DNA of 64,000 nucleotides from Streptomyces sp. TLI_053 (GTDB taxonomy: Bacteria; Actinomycetota; Actinomycetes; Streptomycetales; Streptomycetaceae): positions 3,056,501-3,120,500 of the forward strand of contig NZ_LT629775.1 of the NCBI RefSeq assembly GCF_900105395.1, given 5' to 3'. Of the stretch, positions 1 to 9,533 are shown in pieces. A program made the position numbers and the translations under genes. The notes beneath the pieces are model-generated. The model worked only from the letters and a program-made list of their open reading frames with translations. It was not told where the DNA came from and did not search any database. The stretch's first letter is position 1; each line of letters opens with the position of its first letter.

Positions 1-443
1 AGGTCGACGAGCTGGGGGGCGCCGAGGGCGGCGCCGAGGGAGAGGGTGGTGAGGGCGAGCAGCAGCCAGGGCAGGGTGGCCCGGACGACCTGGCGGACCG
101 GGTCGGGGCCGTCGGGGCGTTCCTCGCGCAGGACCAGGGCGAGGGCGAAGGCGGGCACCATGAGGAAGGACATGGCGTCCTCGATCAGCAGGGGTGCGGC
201 GGTCTCGGGGACGGTCCAGGCGACCAGGAAGGCGTCGGTGCCCTGGTTGGCGCCGAAGTAGCGGGCGAGCAGGAGGTCGCGGAGCAGTCCGAGGGCGGAG
301 CCGGCGGCGCTGAGGACGGCGGTGACGCCGAAGGCCCGGGCGAGGAAGCGGCTGCGGGGGGCGGCGGCCGGTCCCGGTCCGGGCGGGGCGGGGCGGGGGG
401 CCGGCAGGGTGGTGGGCAGCGCGGTCGGTCGGTCGGTCGTCAT
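1..443 (-). CDS. MurJ/MviN/Wzx-type lipid II or polysaccharide flippase, N-terminal part
   Basis: This reading frame enters at the window edge, so only about the first 147 residues are present. After a Pro/Ala-rich cytoplasmic lead, the sequence around residues 30-80 (ARAFGVTAVLSAAGSALG, then LLRDLLLARYFGANQGTDAF) matches the first helices and conserved GxxxGLLRD...FG(A/V)...TDAF pattern of MurJ/MviN flippases. The ATG overlaps the stop of the O-antigen ligase gene (ATGA), so the two are translationally coupled. Known members flip undecaprenyl-linked sugars across the membrane. Beside a ligase and an initiating transferase, the inferred cargo is an exopolysaccharide repeat unit rather than lipid II, but that cannot be decided from a fragment. 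Confidence 0.8.
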   Translation of the reverse strand, partial: MTTDRPTALPTTLPAPRPAPPGPGPAAAPRSRFLARAFGVTAVLSAAGSALGLLRDLLLARYFGANQGTDAFLVAWTVPETAAPLLIEDAMSFLMVPAFALALVLREERPDGPDPVRQVVRATLPWLLLALTTLSLGAALGAPQLVD

Positions 444-1765
444 GGCGTGCCCGCCGGGGGTCGGGCCGCGCGGGCGGCGAGGCCGAGGACGACCGAGGTC
501 AGCACCGTGGTGGTGCCGCCGATGTCGGCGTAGAGGAAGTCGATCAGGACCCAGGTGAGCAGGGCGAGGGCGGCGAGGGCGGGGCCGCGGCCGCGCGCGT
601 GGCGCAGGCAGCCGAGCAGGAGGCCGAGGAAGAGCATTCCGTAGGCGACGATGCCGATCAGGCCCTGTTCGCTGAGGACCAGGAAGTACATGTTGTGCGG
701 GGAGAGCAGGGGTTCGCGCTGGAAGCCGATGGTGGCGTCGGCGGCGTCGCTGCCGGAGGAGAGCCGGAGCGGGGCGTGGCTGTCGCGCAGTTGCTGGAAG
801 GCCTTGGGGCCGGCGCCGGAGACGGGGTGGTCCTGCCAGATCCGGCCGGCGGTGGCCCACAGGTCGTAGCGGTCGGAGACCGACTGGTCGGGGGCGGCGG
901 AGACGGAGCCGATGGAGCTGAGCCGGTCGGTGACGCCGGAGCCGCCGAGGCCGAGGCCGCCGACGAGGACGACGGCGGCGGCCGCGCCGAGCAGGGCGCC
1001 GCGGACGGCGAGCCTGGCGTCGGCGCGCAGCAGCAGGACGGTGGCGGCCGCGGCGGTGGCGATCCAGCTGCCGCGGCTGAAGGAGACGGCGAGCGGGAGG
1101 GCGAGGAAGGCGGCGGCGGCGAACATGGCCCGGCGCAGCCGGGGGTCGCCGTCGGGTCCGCGTTCGCCGAGGGCGAGGGCGAGGGCGGCGAGCAGGCCGT
1201 AGGCGACGACGGTGGACATCGCCATGATGTCGAGGGCGCCGAAGGTGCCGACGGCGCGGATCGGGCGGCCGGTGTAGGAGGCGCCGGTCCCGGTGAGGAA
1301 CTGGTGGACGCCGACGACGCCCTGGATCAGCGCGGCGGCGACGAAGGAGCCGAGGACGAGGCGCTGGTCGGTGCGGTCGCGCAGGGAGCAGAGCACGGCG
1401 GCGGGGACGAGCACGAACACCTGGGTGAGCCGGACGAAGCCGGTGAGGCTGGTCGCCGGGTCGATGGAGCCGACGGTGGCGACGGCGGCGGCGGTCACGA
1501 TCGCGCCGAACCGGACGGCGTCGGCGCGGCCGAGGGCGGGGGTGCGGCCGCGCAGCAGGTTGACGGCGGTGAGGGCGACCAGGGCGAGGGAGGCGAGGTC
1601 GGCGGCGGTGATGTGGACGGCGGCGGCGACGTCCTTCTCCCCGGTGGGGACGCAGACCAGCAGCACGGTGGCGGCGGCCAGCAGGGCTGGGCGTTCCTGG
1701 AGGACGCCGCCCGCACGCCGTAACAGCCGGGCGGGGTGCGGTGGTGCGGCGAGGGTCAGGGCCAC
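440..1765 (-). CDS. O-antigen ligase/polymerase family membrane protein (Wzy_C type)
   Basis: The 441-residue product is dominated by hydrophobic segments, about ten to twelve predicted helices. It has one long extracytoplasmic loop around residues 260-345, carrying the WxDHPVxGxGPxxF and SPHNMYFLVLSEQGLIG signatures typical of the Wzy_C/WaaL family. These enzymes polymerise or ligate undecaprenyl-linked glycans on the outer membrane face. The chosen GTG start lies 8 bases after the stop of the sugar transferase; an upstream extension would overlap that gene and looks non-coding. Codon 15 is TTA (positions 1721-1723), a very rare codon here that implies dependence on the bldA tRNA. It sits in an operon with a flippase and an initiating transferase. 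Confidence 0.88.
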   Translation of the reverse strand: MALTLAAPPHPARLLRRAGGVLQERPALLAAATVLLVCVPTGEKDVAAAVHITAADLASLALVALTAVNLLRGRTPALGRADAVRFGAIVTAAAVATVGSIDPATSLTGFVRLTQVFVLVPAAVLCSLRDRTDQRLVLGSFVAAALIQGVVGVHQFLTGTGASYTGRPIRAVGTFGALDIMAMSTVVAYGLLAALALALGERGPDGDPRLRRAMFAAAAFLALPLAVSFSRGSWIATAAAATVLLLRADARLAVRGALLGAAAAVVLVGGLGLGGSGVTDRLSSIGSVSAAPDQSVSDRYDLWATAGRIWQDHPVSGAGPKAFQQLRDSHAPLRLSSGSDAADATIGFQREPLLSPHNMYFLVLSEQGLIGIVAYGMLFLGLLLGCLRHARGRGPALAALALLTWVLIDFLYADIGGTTTVLTSVVLGLAARAARPPAGTP

Positions 1766-1773
1766 GGCGTTGT

Positions 1774-3297
1774 TCAGCTCCCGTCCGGGTGGAGCATGAG
1801 GGCCGCGGTGCGGCACAGGATCTTGACGTCCTGCCAGAGGCTCCAGCTCTCGATGTAGCGGTTGTCGAAGCGGGCCCGGTCCTCGATCGAGGTGTCCCCG
1901 CGCAGGCCGTTGACCTGGGCGAGGCCGGTGAGGCCGACGGGGACGCGGTGGCGGTCCGCGTACTCGGGGTAGGCCTGGCTGAACCGCATGACGAAGTAGG
2001 GGCGTTCGGGGCGGGGGCCGACGAGGCTCATGTCGCCGCGGAGCACGTTCCACAGCTGCGGGAGTTCGTCGAGGGAGCTGCGGCGCATCAGCCGGCCGAC
2101 GGCGCCCATCCGGTGGTCCTGGGAGATGTTCCAGCGGGTGGCGGACTCGTGCTCGTTGCTGGGCCGCAGGGTGCGGAACTTGAGGACGGTGAAGACCCGG
2201 CCGTCGAGGCCGGTGCGCTGCTGGCGGAAGAGGACGCCGGGGCCGGTGTCGAAGCGGACGGCGAGCGCGCAGAGGGCGAGTACGGGCGAGAGCAGCAGCA
2301 GGCCGGTCGCGGCGGCGGTGACGTCCAGGGTCCGCTTGGCGGCCCAGCCGGGGCGGCGGGTGGCGGCGCGGCCGACCCGCAGGCAGGGGTAGCCCCAGAG
2401 GTGGTCGGCGCCGGTGAGACGGCCGGCGGTGAGGGAGCCGTACTCGCGCAGGGCGGGGACCAGCCAGACCTGGCAGCCGAGGCGGGCGGCGTCGCGCAGG
2501 GCGGCGGCGGTCTCGGCCTCGTCGGCGGCGCCGGCGGTGGCGACCACGTGGTGGACGCGGTGGCGGCGGACTTCGCGTTCGAGTACTTCGCGGCCGCCCA
2601 GCACGGGCAGGTCGGTGTCGCCGGCGAGCAGCGGCGGGTCGGGGTCGAGGAAGCCGATCGGACGCATCCCGTACTCGCCGCGTTCGTTGAGGGCGGCGGC
2701 GACGCGGCGGCCGAGGCGGCCGGCGCCGAGCACCAGGACGGGGCTGGGGCGGCTGCGGCGGATCCGGCGCACCAGGTGGTAGAGCAGGGCGCGGCCGCAG
2801 ACGGCGAGCAGGAGCTGGGTGCCGAGCAGGACGATCAGCCGGGCCGGGGTGGCGGGGCCGGTGTCGGGCCAGTGGCCTTCGAGGCAGCCGGCCAGGCTGA
2901 TGGCGAAGGCGGAGGCGACGAGCGCCCGCGCGGTGAGGGCGGGCAGCTCGTCGAGGACGGAGAGGGTGAGGCGGGTGCGGTAGAGGCCGCCGGCCAGGTT
3001 GAGCAGGAGGAGCAGGGGCAGCAGGGCGGCGACGCCGAGCAGGGGTGCCACCCGGACGGCGGGGTCGAGGGCGCGGTTGGCGACGCCGGTGGCGGTGCAG
3101 AGGGCGAGGGCGTCGACGGCGACCAGGGCGACGGGCAGGGCGAGCCGGGCGCGGACCGGGCGGCGGTGCCGGCGGGCCGGGGCGGCGCTGCGGGTCTGGG
3201 CGGAGCGCGCCGGGCGGTCGAGCAGCCCGGTGGCGGGCCTGGGCGGGCCTGACAGGGACCGCCCGGGCCTTGGCACGCTGTCGTGGTCAATGGTCAT
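1774..3297 (-). CDS. Exopolysaccharide polyprenyl glycosylphosphotransferase (initiating sugar-1-P transferase)
   Basis: The 507-residue protein starts at MTIDHDSVP; AGGGGAG lies about 11 bases upstream. About four or five N-terminal helices are followed by a Rossmann-like CoA-binding-type domain (PVLVLGAGRLGRRVA), one more helix (LLLLSPVLALCALAV), and the C-terminal catalytic domain. Hallmarks of the latter are FRQQRTGLDGRVFTVLKFRT, DELPQLWNVLRGDMSLVGPRP and the LTGLAQVNG region. The family (WbaP/CpsE/WcaJ-like) transfers a sugar-phosphate onto undecaprenyl phosphate, the first committed step of extracellular polysaccharide synthesis. It heads the minus-strand operon transferase-ligase-flippase and has an AT-rich upstream control region. 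The substrate sugar cannot be read from the sequence. Confidence 0.93.
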   Translation of the reverse strand: MTIDHDSVPRPGRSLSGPPRPATGLLDRPARSAQTRSAAPARRHRRPVRARLALPVALVAVDALALCTATGVANRALDPAVRVAPLLGVAALLPLLLLLNLAGGLYRTRLTLSVLDELPALTARALVASAFAISLAGCLEGHWPDTGPATPARLIVLLGTQLLLAVCGRALLYHLVRRIRRSRPSPVLVLGAGRLGRRVAAALNERGEYGMRPIGFLDPDPPLLAGDTDLPVLGGREVLEREVRRHRVHHVVATAGAADEAETAAALRDAARLGCQVWLVPALREYGSLTAGRLTGADHLWGYPCLRVGRAATRRPGWAAKRTLDVTAAATGLLLLSPVLALCALAVRFDTGPGVLFRQQRTGLDGRVFTVLKFRTLRPSNEHESATRWNISQDHRMGAVGRLMRRSSLDELPQLWNVLRGDMSLVGPRPERPYFVMRFSQAYPEYADRHRVPVGLTGLAQVNGLRGDTSIEDRARFDNRYIESWSLWQDVKILCRTAALMLHPDGS

Positions 3298-3631
3298 CAG
3301 CGCACGAACTCCCCTGCTGTGTGCCCGGGGTGACGGCGGCCCGGCACCGGTTGGCCCGGAGCGGCCGTCCCGGCCCGGTGGGCGCGGTCCTGACAGCACC
3401 TGCTGCCGCTGGCGGCTTTCGATTTCCTCGCGAATTTCCGGCGTGAAATCGAAACGAAGCAGGCAAAATCAGACGTTACCGAACGCTGGCTTGAATGCTG
3501 GAAGTTGACTTGCCATTTCATTCCAGCCGCCCATTAATAGGTATTTCTGATTTCACCCCTCATCCACAACCGGTTGAGGGTGCGAATACGACGGCGCCGG
3601 ATCGGCGGGTCATTCACGGCATGTGAAACGA
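3298..3631 (-). promoter_or_regulatory. Probable promoter/control region of the polysaccharide operon
   Basis: This 334-base gap separates the glycosyltransferase stop (3632) from the sugar transferase start (3297). It is strikingly AT-rich for the window (3415-3600). It contains a perfect 10-bp inverted repeat, TTTCGATTTC at 3417-3426 and GAAATCGAAA at 3445-3454, and an AT-rich block around 3500-3555. No gene is seen. The inverted repeat lies about 120 bases upstream of the start codon, a plausible operator position. No -35/-10 pair could be fixed with confidence. Confidence 0.5.
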
Positions 3632-4786
3632 TCAGATCCGCTGCGGGACACGGGCGCGGCGCCGCCCGGCCGCCGGACCGGCCCCCAGCAGGTCGCGGTA
3701 GAGCGCGTCCACCTGTTCGACCACCGAGCGAACATCATGGCGGGCCGCGGCGTGCTCGCGCAGGCGCAGCCCGCGCCGCTCGCACTCGATCGGATCGGAC
3801 AGCGCCTCGGCCATTCGAGTGACCAGCGCGTCCGCGTCGCCGGGCGGCACCACGGCGGACGCGCGTTCGACCGGCGGCAGGCACTCCCGCGCGCCCGGCA
3901 CATCGGTCAGCAGCACCGGACGCCCGGAGGCCATCGCCTCCAGCGGGGCCAGCGCCATGCCCTCCCAGCGCGAGGGCAGTACCACCAGATCGGCCGCCGC
4001 CAGCCACGGCCGGGGGTCCGCGACGTCTCCCACCAGCCGGACCCGGGACGGCTCGGCGCCCTCCCGGACCGTCGCGGCCAGCCGGGCCTCCTCCGGTCCG
4101 CCGCCGACCAGCGCCAGCCGGGCGGCCGGCACCCGGCGCGCCACCTCCGGCCAGGCGGCGAGCAGCACGTCCTGGCCCTTCTGACGGCAGAGCCGGCCCA
4201 CGCAGACCGCGAGCGGGGCGTCGAGCTCCAGACCGAGCGCGATCCGGGCCGCCCGGCGGTCGGCGGGCGCGTAGTGGCGCACGTCCACGCCGTTGGGCAC
4301 CACCGCCCAGTCGGCGTGCAGTCCGGCCGCGATGCCGTCGGTCCGCTCCTGGACCGAGACGCAGAGCAGCCGGTGCGCCCAGCGGGTCGCGTACCGCTCC
4401 CAGCGCAGGGTGGCGGCGGCCAGCGCGCCGTCCACCGCGGCGAAGGACCAGGCGTGCGGCTGGAAGACCGTGGGCACCGCGCCGCGGACCGCCAGCCGGC
4501 CGGCCAGCCCGGCCTTGGCGCTGTGCAGATGGAGCATGTCGGGCGCGGCGGCCCGGACGATCCGGCGCAGCCGCCAGGCCTCGGCCGCGGTGGCCGGGCC
4601 GGGCGAACGGCCGGCGGGCCAGTCCTGGACCAGCGCACCGACCGCGGCGGCCTCCTCGGCCAGCCGGCCGCCGCGCGGACAGGCGACCAGCACCCGGTGG
4701 CCGGCCTCGCGCTGCCCCCGGACCAGGTCGACCACGACGCGGGCCACTCCACCGTCGACGGGTTGGGAAATGTGAAGGATCGTCAT
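3632..4786 (-). CDS. Glycosyltransferase family 4 protein
   Basis: The 384-residue protein starts at MTILHISQPVDGGVARVV, the canonical N-terminal strand and glycine loop of GT-B enzymes; a longer frame upstream looks non-coding. The C-terminal half has the donor-binding GT4 signature: the VGRLCRQKGQD segment, GGGPEEARL, then EGMALAPLEAMASGRPVLLT with the E-x7-E pair. Such enzymes transfer a sugar from a nucleotide donor to a lipid-linked or soluble acceptor with retention of configuration. Its position just upstream of the initiating transferase suggests that it extends the same repeat unit, but it has its own promoter space on both sides. Confidence 0.9.
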   Translation of the reverse strand: MTILHISQPVDGGVARVVVDLVRGQREAGHRVLVACPRGGRLAEEAAAVGALVQDWPAGRSPGPATAAEAWRLRRIVRAAAPDMLHLHSAKAGLAGRLAVRGAVPTVFQPHAWSFAAVDGALAAATLRWERYATRWAHRLLCVSVQERTDGIAAGLHADWAVVPNGVDVRHYAPADRRAARIALGLELDAPLAVCVGRLCRQKGQDVLLAAWPEVARRVPAARLALVGGGPEEARLAATVREGAEPSRVRLVGDVADPRPWLAAADLVVLPSRWEGMALAPLEAMASGRPVLLTDVPGARECLPPVERASAVVPPGDADALVTRMAEALSDPIECERRGLRLREHAAARHDVRSVVEQVDALYRDLLGAGPAAGRRRARVPQRI

Positions 4787-4854
4787 ATGCACGGCGGCGA
4801 GCCTAGGGTGGCCGCACCGTGCCGCGGGGCCCCCGTCACCCGGAGGTGGCGGGG

Positions 4855-4892
4855 CGTCCACCCGTACGGCGCGCCGCTCGTACGGGTGGACG
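4855..4892. terminator. 14-bp perfect inverted repeat, probable terminator or operator
   Basis: CGTCCACCCGTACG (4855-4868) and its exact complement (4879-4892) are separated by 10 bases. The hairpin lies after the SRPBCC gene and before the glycosyltransferase gene, both on the minus strand. A terminator for the former is likely. There is no T-run, and the position about 70 bases upstream of the glycosyltransferase start also allows an operator. Confidence 0.5.
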
Positions 4893-5006
4893 AACTCCTC
4901 GAATTCCTGGGCGAGCCGGCGGGGCGGGCGGGCCGACCCCGACCCGGGCCCGACCGAACCGGCCCCGGCCCGCGCCGGACCGGGGCCGCGCCTCCGGCGC
5001 TCGGGC

Positions 5007-5447
5007 TCAGCGCACCTCGGCGGCCAGGTTGGCGAGCACCTCGTCGTGGATCCGGTTCAGGCCCTTGGGCGCGAAGGTCCGCTCGAAGAAGCCGCCGATA
5101 CCGGTCGCGCCCTGCCAGGTGGCCGTGACGGTGACCCTGGTCCGGCCCTCGCCGGCCGCCGCGACGGTCCAGGTGACCACCATGCTGGAGTTGGCGTCCT
5201 TCTCCACCAGCTGGTCCGGCCGCGGCGCCGAGACGGTGAGCAGGCAGTCGCGGATCCGCTTCTCGGTGGCCTGGAGCTTCCAGTGCACCTGGGTGCCCGC
5301 CCCGGTGCCGCCGACCCGGACCTCGTACTCGCTGTACTGCGCGGGCAGCAGCTTGGGGCGGATCACCTGGTAGTCGGCCAGCGCCTCGTACACCCGCTCG
5401 GGGGCCGCGTCGTAGACCCGCTCGGTGGTGGCCTGCACCTGTCCCAT
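5007..5447 (-). CDS. SRPBCC-family (polyketide cyclase/START-like) protein
   Basis: The 146-residue protein starts at MGQVQATTERVYDAAPERVYEALADY, the usual first strand and helix of an SRPBCC fold. It ends with a long C-terminal helix (FFERTFAPKGLNRIHDEVLANLAAEV), also typical. A GGAGAG ribosome site lies 7 bases before the ATG. The fold binds hydrophobic ligands in a deep cavity; no catalytic residues can be assigned. It is transcribed away from the HipA-like kinase gene from a shared intergenic space of about 135 bases. Function is unknown beyond the fold. Confidence 0.85.
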   Translation of the reverse strand: MGQVQATTERVYDAAPERVYEALADYQVIRPKLLPAQYSEYEVRVGGTGAGTQVHWKLQATEKRIRDCLLTVSAPRPDQLVEKDANSSMVVTWTVAAAGEGRTRVTVTATWQGATGIGGFFERTFAPKGLNRIHDEVLANLAAEVR

Positions 5448-5582
5448 GGTCCTGCTCTCCTTCGTCGGTCGTCCGGCGCCGGGTTCCGTCCGGCCGGTGT
5501 CGCTCACCGGCAAGCCAATCACAGCGAACGGGGTGCGCCGGGCGGCGGCCTCCGCCCGCGCGCGGACGTTAGGGTGGCGGTT

Positions 5583-6476
5583 GTGCTCGAACAGGTGACA
5601 GCAGTGCGCTACGTCGACCCGCTGCGGGCCGGCGGTTCCGTGCCCGGCGTGGTGGAGACCGACGACCTGGGCACCTACGTGGTGAAGTTCACCGGGGCCG
5701 CCCAGGGCCGGAAGGCGCTGGTGGCGGAGGTGATCGTCGGCGAGCTGGCCCGGCGGCTCGGCCTGCGGGTGCCGGAGCTGCGGCTGGTGGACTTCGACCC
5801 GGCGGTGGCCGAGGACGAGCCGGACAGCGAGATCCAGGACATCCTGCGGGCCAGCCGCGGCGTCAACCTCGGGATGGACCTGCTGCCCGGCGCCCGCGAC
5901 TTCCGGCCCGGCATGATCGACGTCGGACCGGCCGAGGCCGGCCGGGTGGTGTGGCTGGACGCGCTCACCGGCAATGTCGACCGGACGGTGCACAACCCCA
6001 ACCTCATGGTCTGGCACGGCCGGCTCTGGCTGATCGACAACGGCGCCGCGCTGATCTTCCACCACCGCTGGTCCGCGGCCGGCGCCTCGGTCGGCAAGCG
6101 GTACGACCTGAGCGCCCACGCCCTCGGCGGTTACCGCCCGGACGTGCGGCTGGCGGACGAGGAGCTGGGGCCGCTGGTCACCGCCGGACTGCTGGAGCAG
6201 GTGGTGGCCCTGGTGCCGGACGCCTGGCTGGCCGACGAGCCGGGGTTCGACTCGGTCGGGGCGCTGCGCCGGGCCTATGTGGAGCACCTGGCGGAACGGG
6301 CGGCCCGTTCGGCCGAGTGGCTTCCGGAGGGGTTCTCGACCCCCGAGCAGCTGCTCGACGCGGAGCGGCGGCGGGCCGCGCGGACCAGGGCCGGACGGCC
6401 GGCCTGGCTGCGCGAGGTGCCGGACCTGCACGGCAAGCCGTCGGTGGAGACGGTGTGGGAGCAGCACGTCGAGTGA
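5583..6476 (+). CDS. HipA-like (PI3/4-kinase-fold) family kinase
   Basis: The 297-residue product begins at a GTG (LEQVTAVRYVDPLRAGGSVPG follows) with AGGGTGG about 5 bases upstream. It contains KFTGAAQGRKALVAEVIVGELA, which binds the ATP phosphates in this family. A kinase catalytic loop, GNVDRTVHNPNLM, follows, and then the metal-binding LIDNGAAL. Streptomycete members are annotated as HipA-family kinases and are usually followed by a DUF3037 gene; here no DUF3037 gene follows, and the frame ends at a strong terminator. The target is unknown; a toxin role like E. coli HipA is not shown. A second GTG four codons downstream is an alternative start. Confidence 0.78.
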   Translation: MLEQVTAVRYVDPLRAGGSVPGVVETDDLGTYVVKFTGAAQGRKALVAEVIVGELARRLGLRVPELRLVDFDPAVAEDEPDSEIQDILRASRGVNLGMDLLPGARDFRPGMIDVGPAEAGRVVWLDALTGNVDRTVHNPNLMVWHGRLWLIDNGAALIFHHRWSAAGASVGKRYDLSAHALGGYRPDVRLADEELGPLVTAGLLEQVVALVPDAWLADEPGFDSVGALRRAYVEHLAERAARSAEWLPEGFSTPEQLLDAERRRAARTRAGRPAWLREVPDLHGKPSVETVWEQHVE

Positions 6477-6550
6477 CCGCCGGGCCGGCCGCGCACCCGG
6501 GCGCGCGTCCGCGGGCGCGCAGGACCCTGGCGCGCAGGACCCGGGCACGC

Positions 6551-6584
6551 GGACGGGGGCGGGACTCGTGTCCCGCCCCCGTCC
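6551..6584. terminator. Bidirectional terminator between convergent genes
   Basis: A perfect 15-bp stem (GGACGGGGGCGGGAC, 6551-6565) with loop TCGT and its complement (6570-6584) lies between the HipA-like kinase gene and the convergent subtilase gene. There is no T-tract, as is common in these genomes. Confidence 0.85.
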
Positions 6585-6620
6585 GGCGACTCAGGGGTTC
6601 AGCAGCCGGTCAGCCGTGGC

Positions 6621-8108
<1,488 letters not shown>

Positions 8109-8174
8109 AGGGGTTGGCCCTCCCGAGTCGTCATGCTGCAGCTGCGGTTGGCAGATGCGCTTGGAATGATCGGG

Positions 8175-8204
8175 ACGCTAGTGAACAAGTGTTGCAATCC
8201 GCAA
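8175..8204 (-). promoter_or_regulatory. Candidate housekeeping promoter of the subtilase gene
   Basis: On the minus strand, TTGCGG (8204-8199) and TAGCGT (8180-8175) are separated by 18 bases, close to the streptomycete TTGACR-N18-TAGRRT consensus. The start codon is about 66 bases downstream. The rest of the 303-base gap (8109-8411) holds the palindrome CCGATCAAATGATCGG (8278-8293), a possible operator, and no gene. Confidence 0.5.
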
Positions 8205-8411
8205 GAGGTAGACATCTAATCGTCACAAGTCGTCCACCGGCGGAAGGTATGACTCCGGTCCTGCTGGGCAGGGGCGACCGATCAAATGATCGGAAAAGAC
8301 GCAGACCTCGCTGGCGGGGATCCTAGTCAGCCGCACCGACGGGGGAACAGGCATCCGGGGCGGCCGAAAGCGGCCAGTGGCGGATGGCCGCCACGACGGC
8401 GCGGCGGATAC

Positions 8412-9530
8412 TCAGATCGCGTACAGTCGACGGGCATTGTCGGCCGCCACCAGCCGGGCCAGCCGCTCGGCGTCGGCCGCGGTGCAGGCGCCGTCGGCAC
8501 GCCAGCCGGCCAGCAGGGAGCCAAGGCCGTGGCGGAACTGCGCCGCGCCGACCAGGTGGAGCTCCGGCAGGCCGTAGCCGTCGGTGGAGAACAGCAGTTT
8601 GCCGAACGGCGCCAGCTCCAGCATCTCGCCGAGCACCGCCGACGCCCGCGGGCCGACGTAGGAGGCGGTCAGCCCGAGGTCGGTGTACACCAGCGGGAAG
8701 GCCTGGGCCAGCCAGGCGGCCTGCCGGTGGTAGGGGTAGCCGTGCAGCAGCACCAGCGGGACGCCCGACGGCTCGGCGGCCCGCACGAAGTCGGCGAGCA
8801 GTGACGGGTCGGCCCGGTGCAGGGTGAGATCGGGATCGCCGAAGCCGGTGTGCAGCTGGAGCGGCAGCCGCAGCCCGGCGCAGACCTCCAGGGCGGTGTG
8901 GAGCAGTTCGTGCAGCAGGACCGGGTCGGTCAGCCGGCCGCCGCCGGCGTGCTCCCGGGCGGCGGCGGCCGCCGTCACCTCGGCCGGGGAGGGCCGCCGC
9001 GCGGGCACCGCGAGGCCGGCCCGGTAGGCCACCACCGACTTGAGCGCGACGGCGCCGGCGGCCGCGGCGGCCAGTGTCTCGCGCACCGCCCGCGCCCAGT
9101 CGCCGGGCGGAGCGGTGACGGCCTCGGCGACCGGCTCGATCCGGACCACCTCGCGCACCCGGGCGCCGGCGGCCCCGGCGAACCCGTCGAGCGACAGCAG
9201 CGGGCGGCCGGCGGCCTCGGTCAGCCCGGTGTCCACCAGGCAGGTGTCCAGTCCGGCGGCGGCCAGCAGCAGCCGGGTGGCCTCGGGGGCGCCCAGCTCG
9301 CGCCGCCGGGCCAGGTACTCCTCGGCGGGCGCGTGCGCGGGCAGCCCCAGCGCGGGCGGGCACCAGCGGCGGACGGCGAGCCCGAGCGCGCTGTCGAAGG
9401 GCGAGGTGCCGGGCGCGGGCGGGCGGTCGGACTCGGTGAGCAGCCCCGCCAGGGCGTCGTCGTCGAGCTCGGCCGTCACCACGCTGTGGCAGTGGTGGTC
9501 GACCAGCGCGGGGACGTCCGGCGGGGGCAC
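8412..9530 (-). CDS. Amidohydrolase family 2 protein, FluG N-domain-like
   Basis: The 372-residue TIM-barrel protein starts at GTG, only 3 bases after the stop of the glutamine-synthetase-like gene, so the two are coupled. Metal-ligand motifs are DHHCHS (residues 11-16), LQLHTGFGD, LLHGYPYH and the late Asp in LLFSTDGYG. Known relatives hydrolyse C-N bonds or act as decarboxylases on small carboxylates. In fungal FluG and plant NodGS proteins the same two domains, amidohydrolase then type I glutamine synthetase, are fused. Here they are separate cistrons, with the synthetase first. The inferred role is hydrolysis or processing of a gamma-glutamyl amide or related metabolite; the substrate is unknown. 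Confidence 0.82.
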   Translation of the reverse strand: MPPPDVPALVDHHCHSVVTAELDDDALAGLLTESDRPPAPGTSPFDSALGLAVRRWCPPALGLPAHAPAEEYLARRRELGAPEATRLLLAAAGLDTCLVDTGLTEAAGRPLLSLDGFAGAAGARVREVVRIEPVAEAVTAPPGDWARAVRETLAAAAAGAVALKSVVAYRAGLAVPARRPSPAEVTAAAAAREHAGGGRLTDPVLLHELLHTALEVCAGLRLPLQLHTGFGDPDLTLHRADPSLLADFVRAAEPSGVPLVLLHGYPYHRQAAWLAQAFPLVYTDLGLTASYVGPRASAVLGEMLELAPFGKLLFSTDGYGLPELHLVGAAQFRHGLGSLLAGWRADGACTAADAERLARLVAADNARRLYAI

Positions 9531-9533
9531 CGG

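Noticed and set aside
599..1723. Long plus-strand open frame rich in Gly/Ala/Glu opposite the O-antigen ligase
   Set aside because: Antisense shadow of a GC-rich gene; the opposite frame has clear membrane and Wzy_C features.
440..2053. Longer open frame that would extend the O-antigen ligase by 96 residues at its N-terminus
   Set aside because: The extra residues overlap the C-terminus of the sugar transferase gene, are Arg/Pro-rich shadow sequence, and a GTG sits right after that gene's stop.
5007..6548. 513-codon minus-strand frame spanning the HipA-like gene and the SRPBCC gene
   Set aside because: Only the last 146 codons are protein-like; the rest is antisense to the HipA-like kinase.
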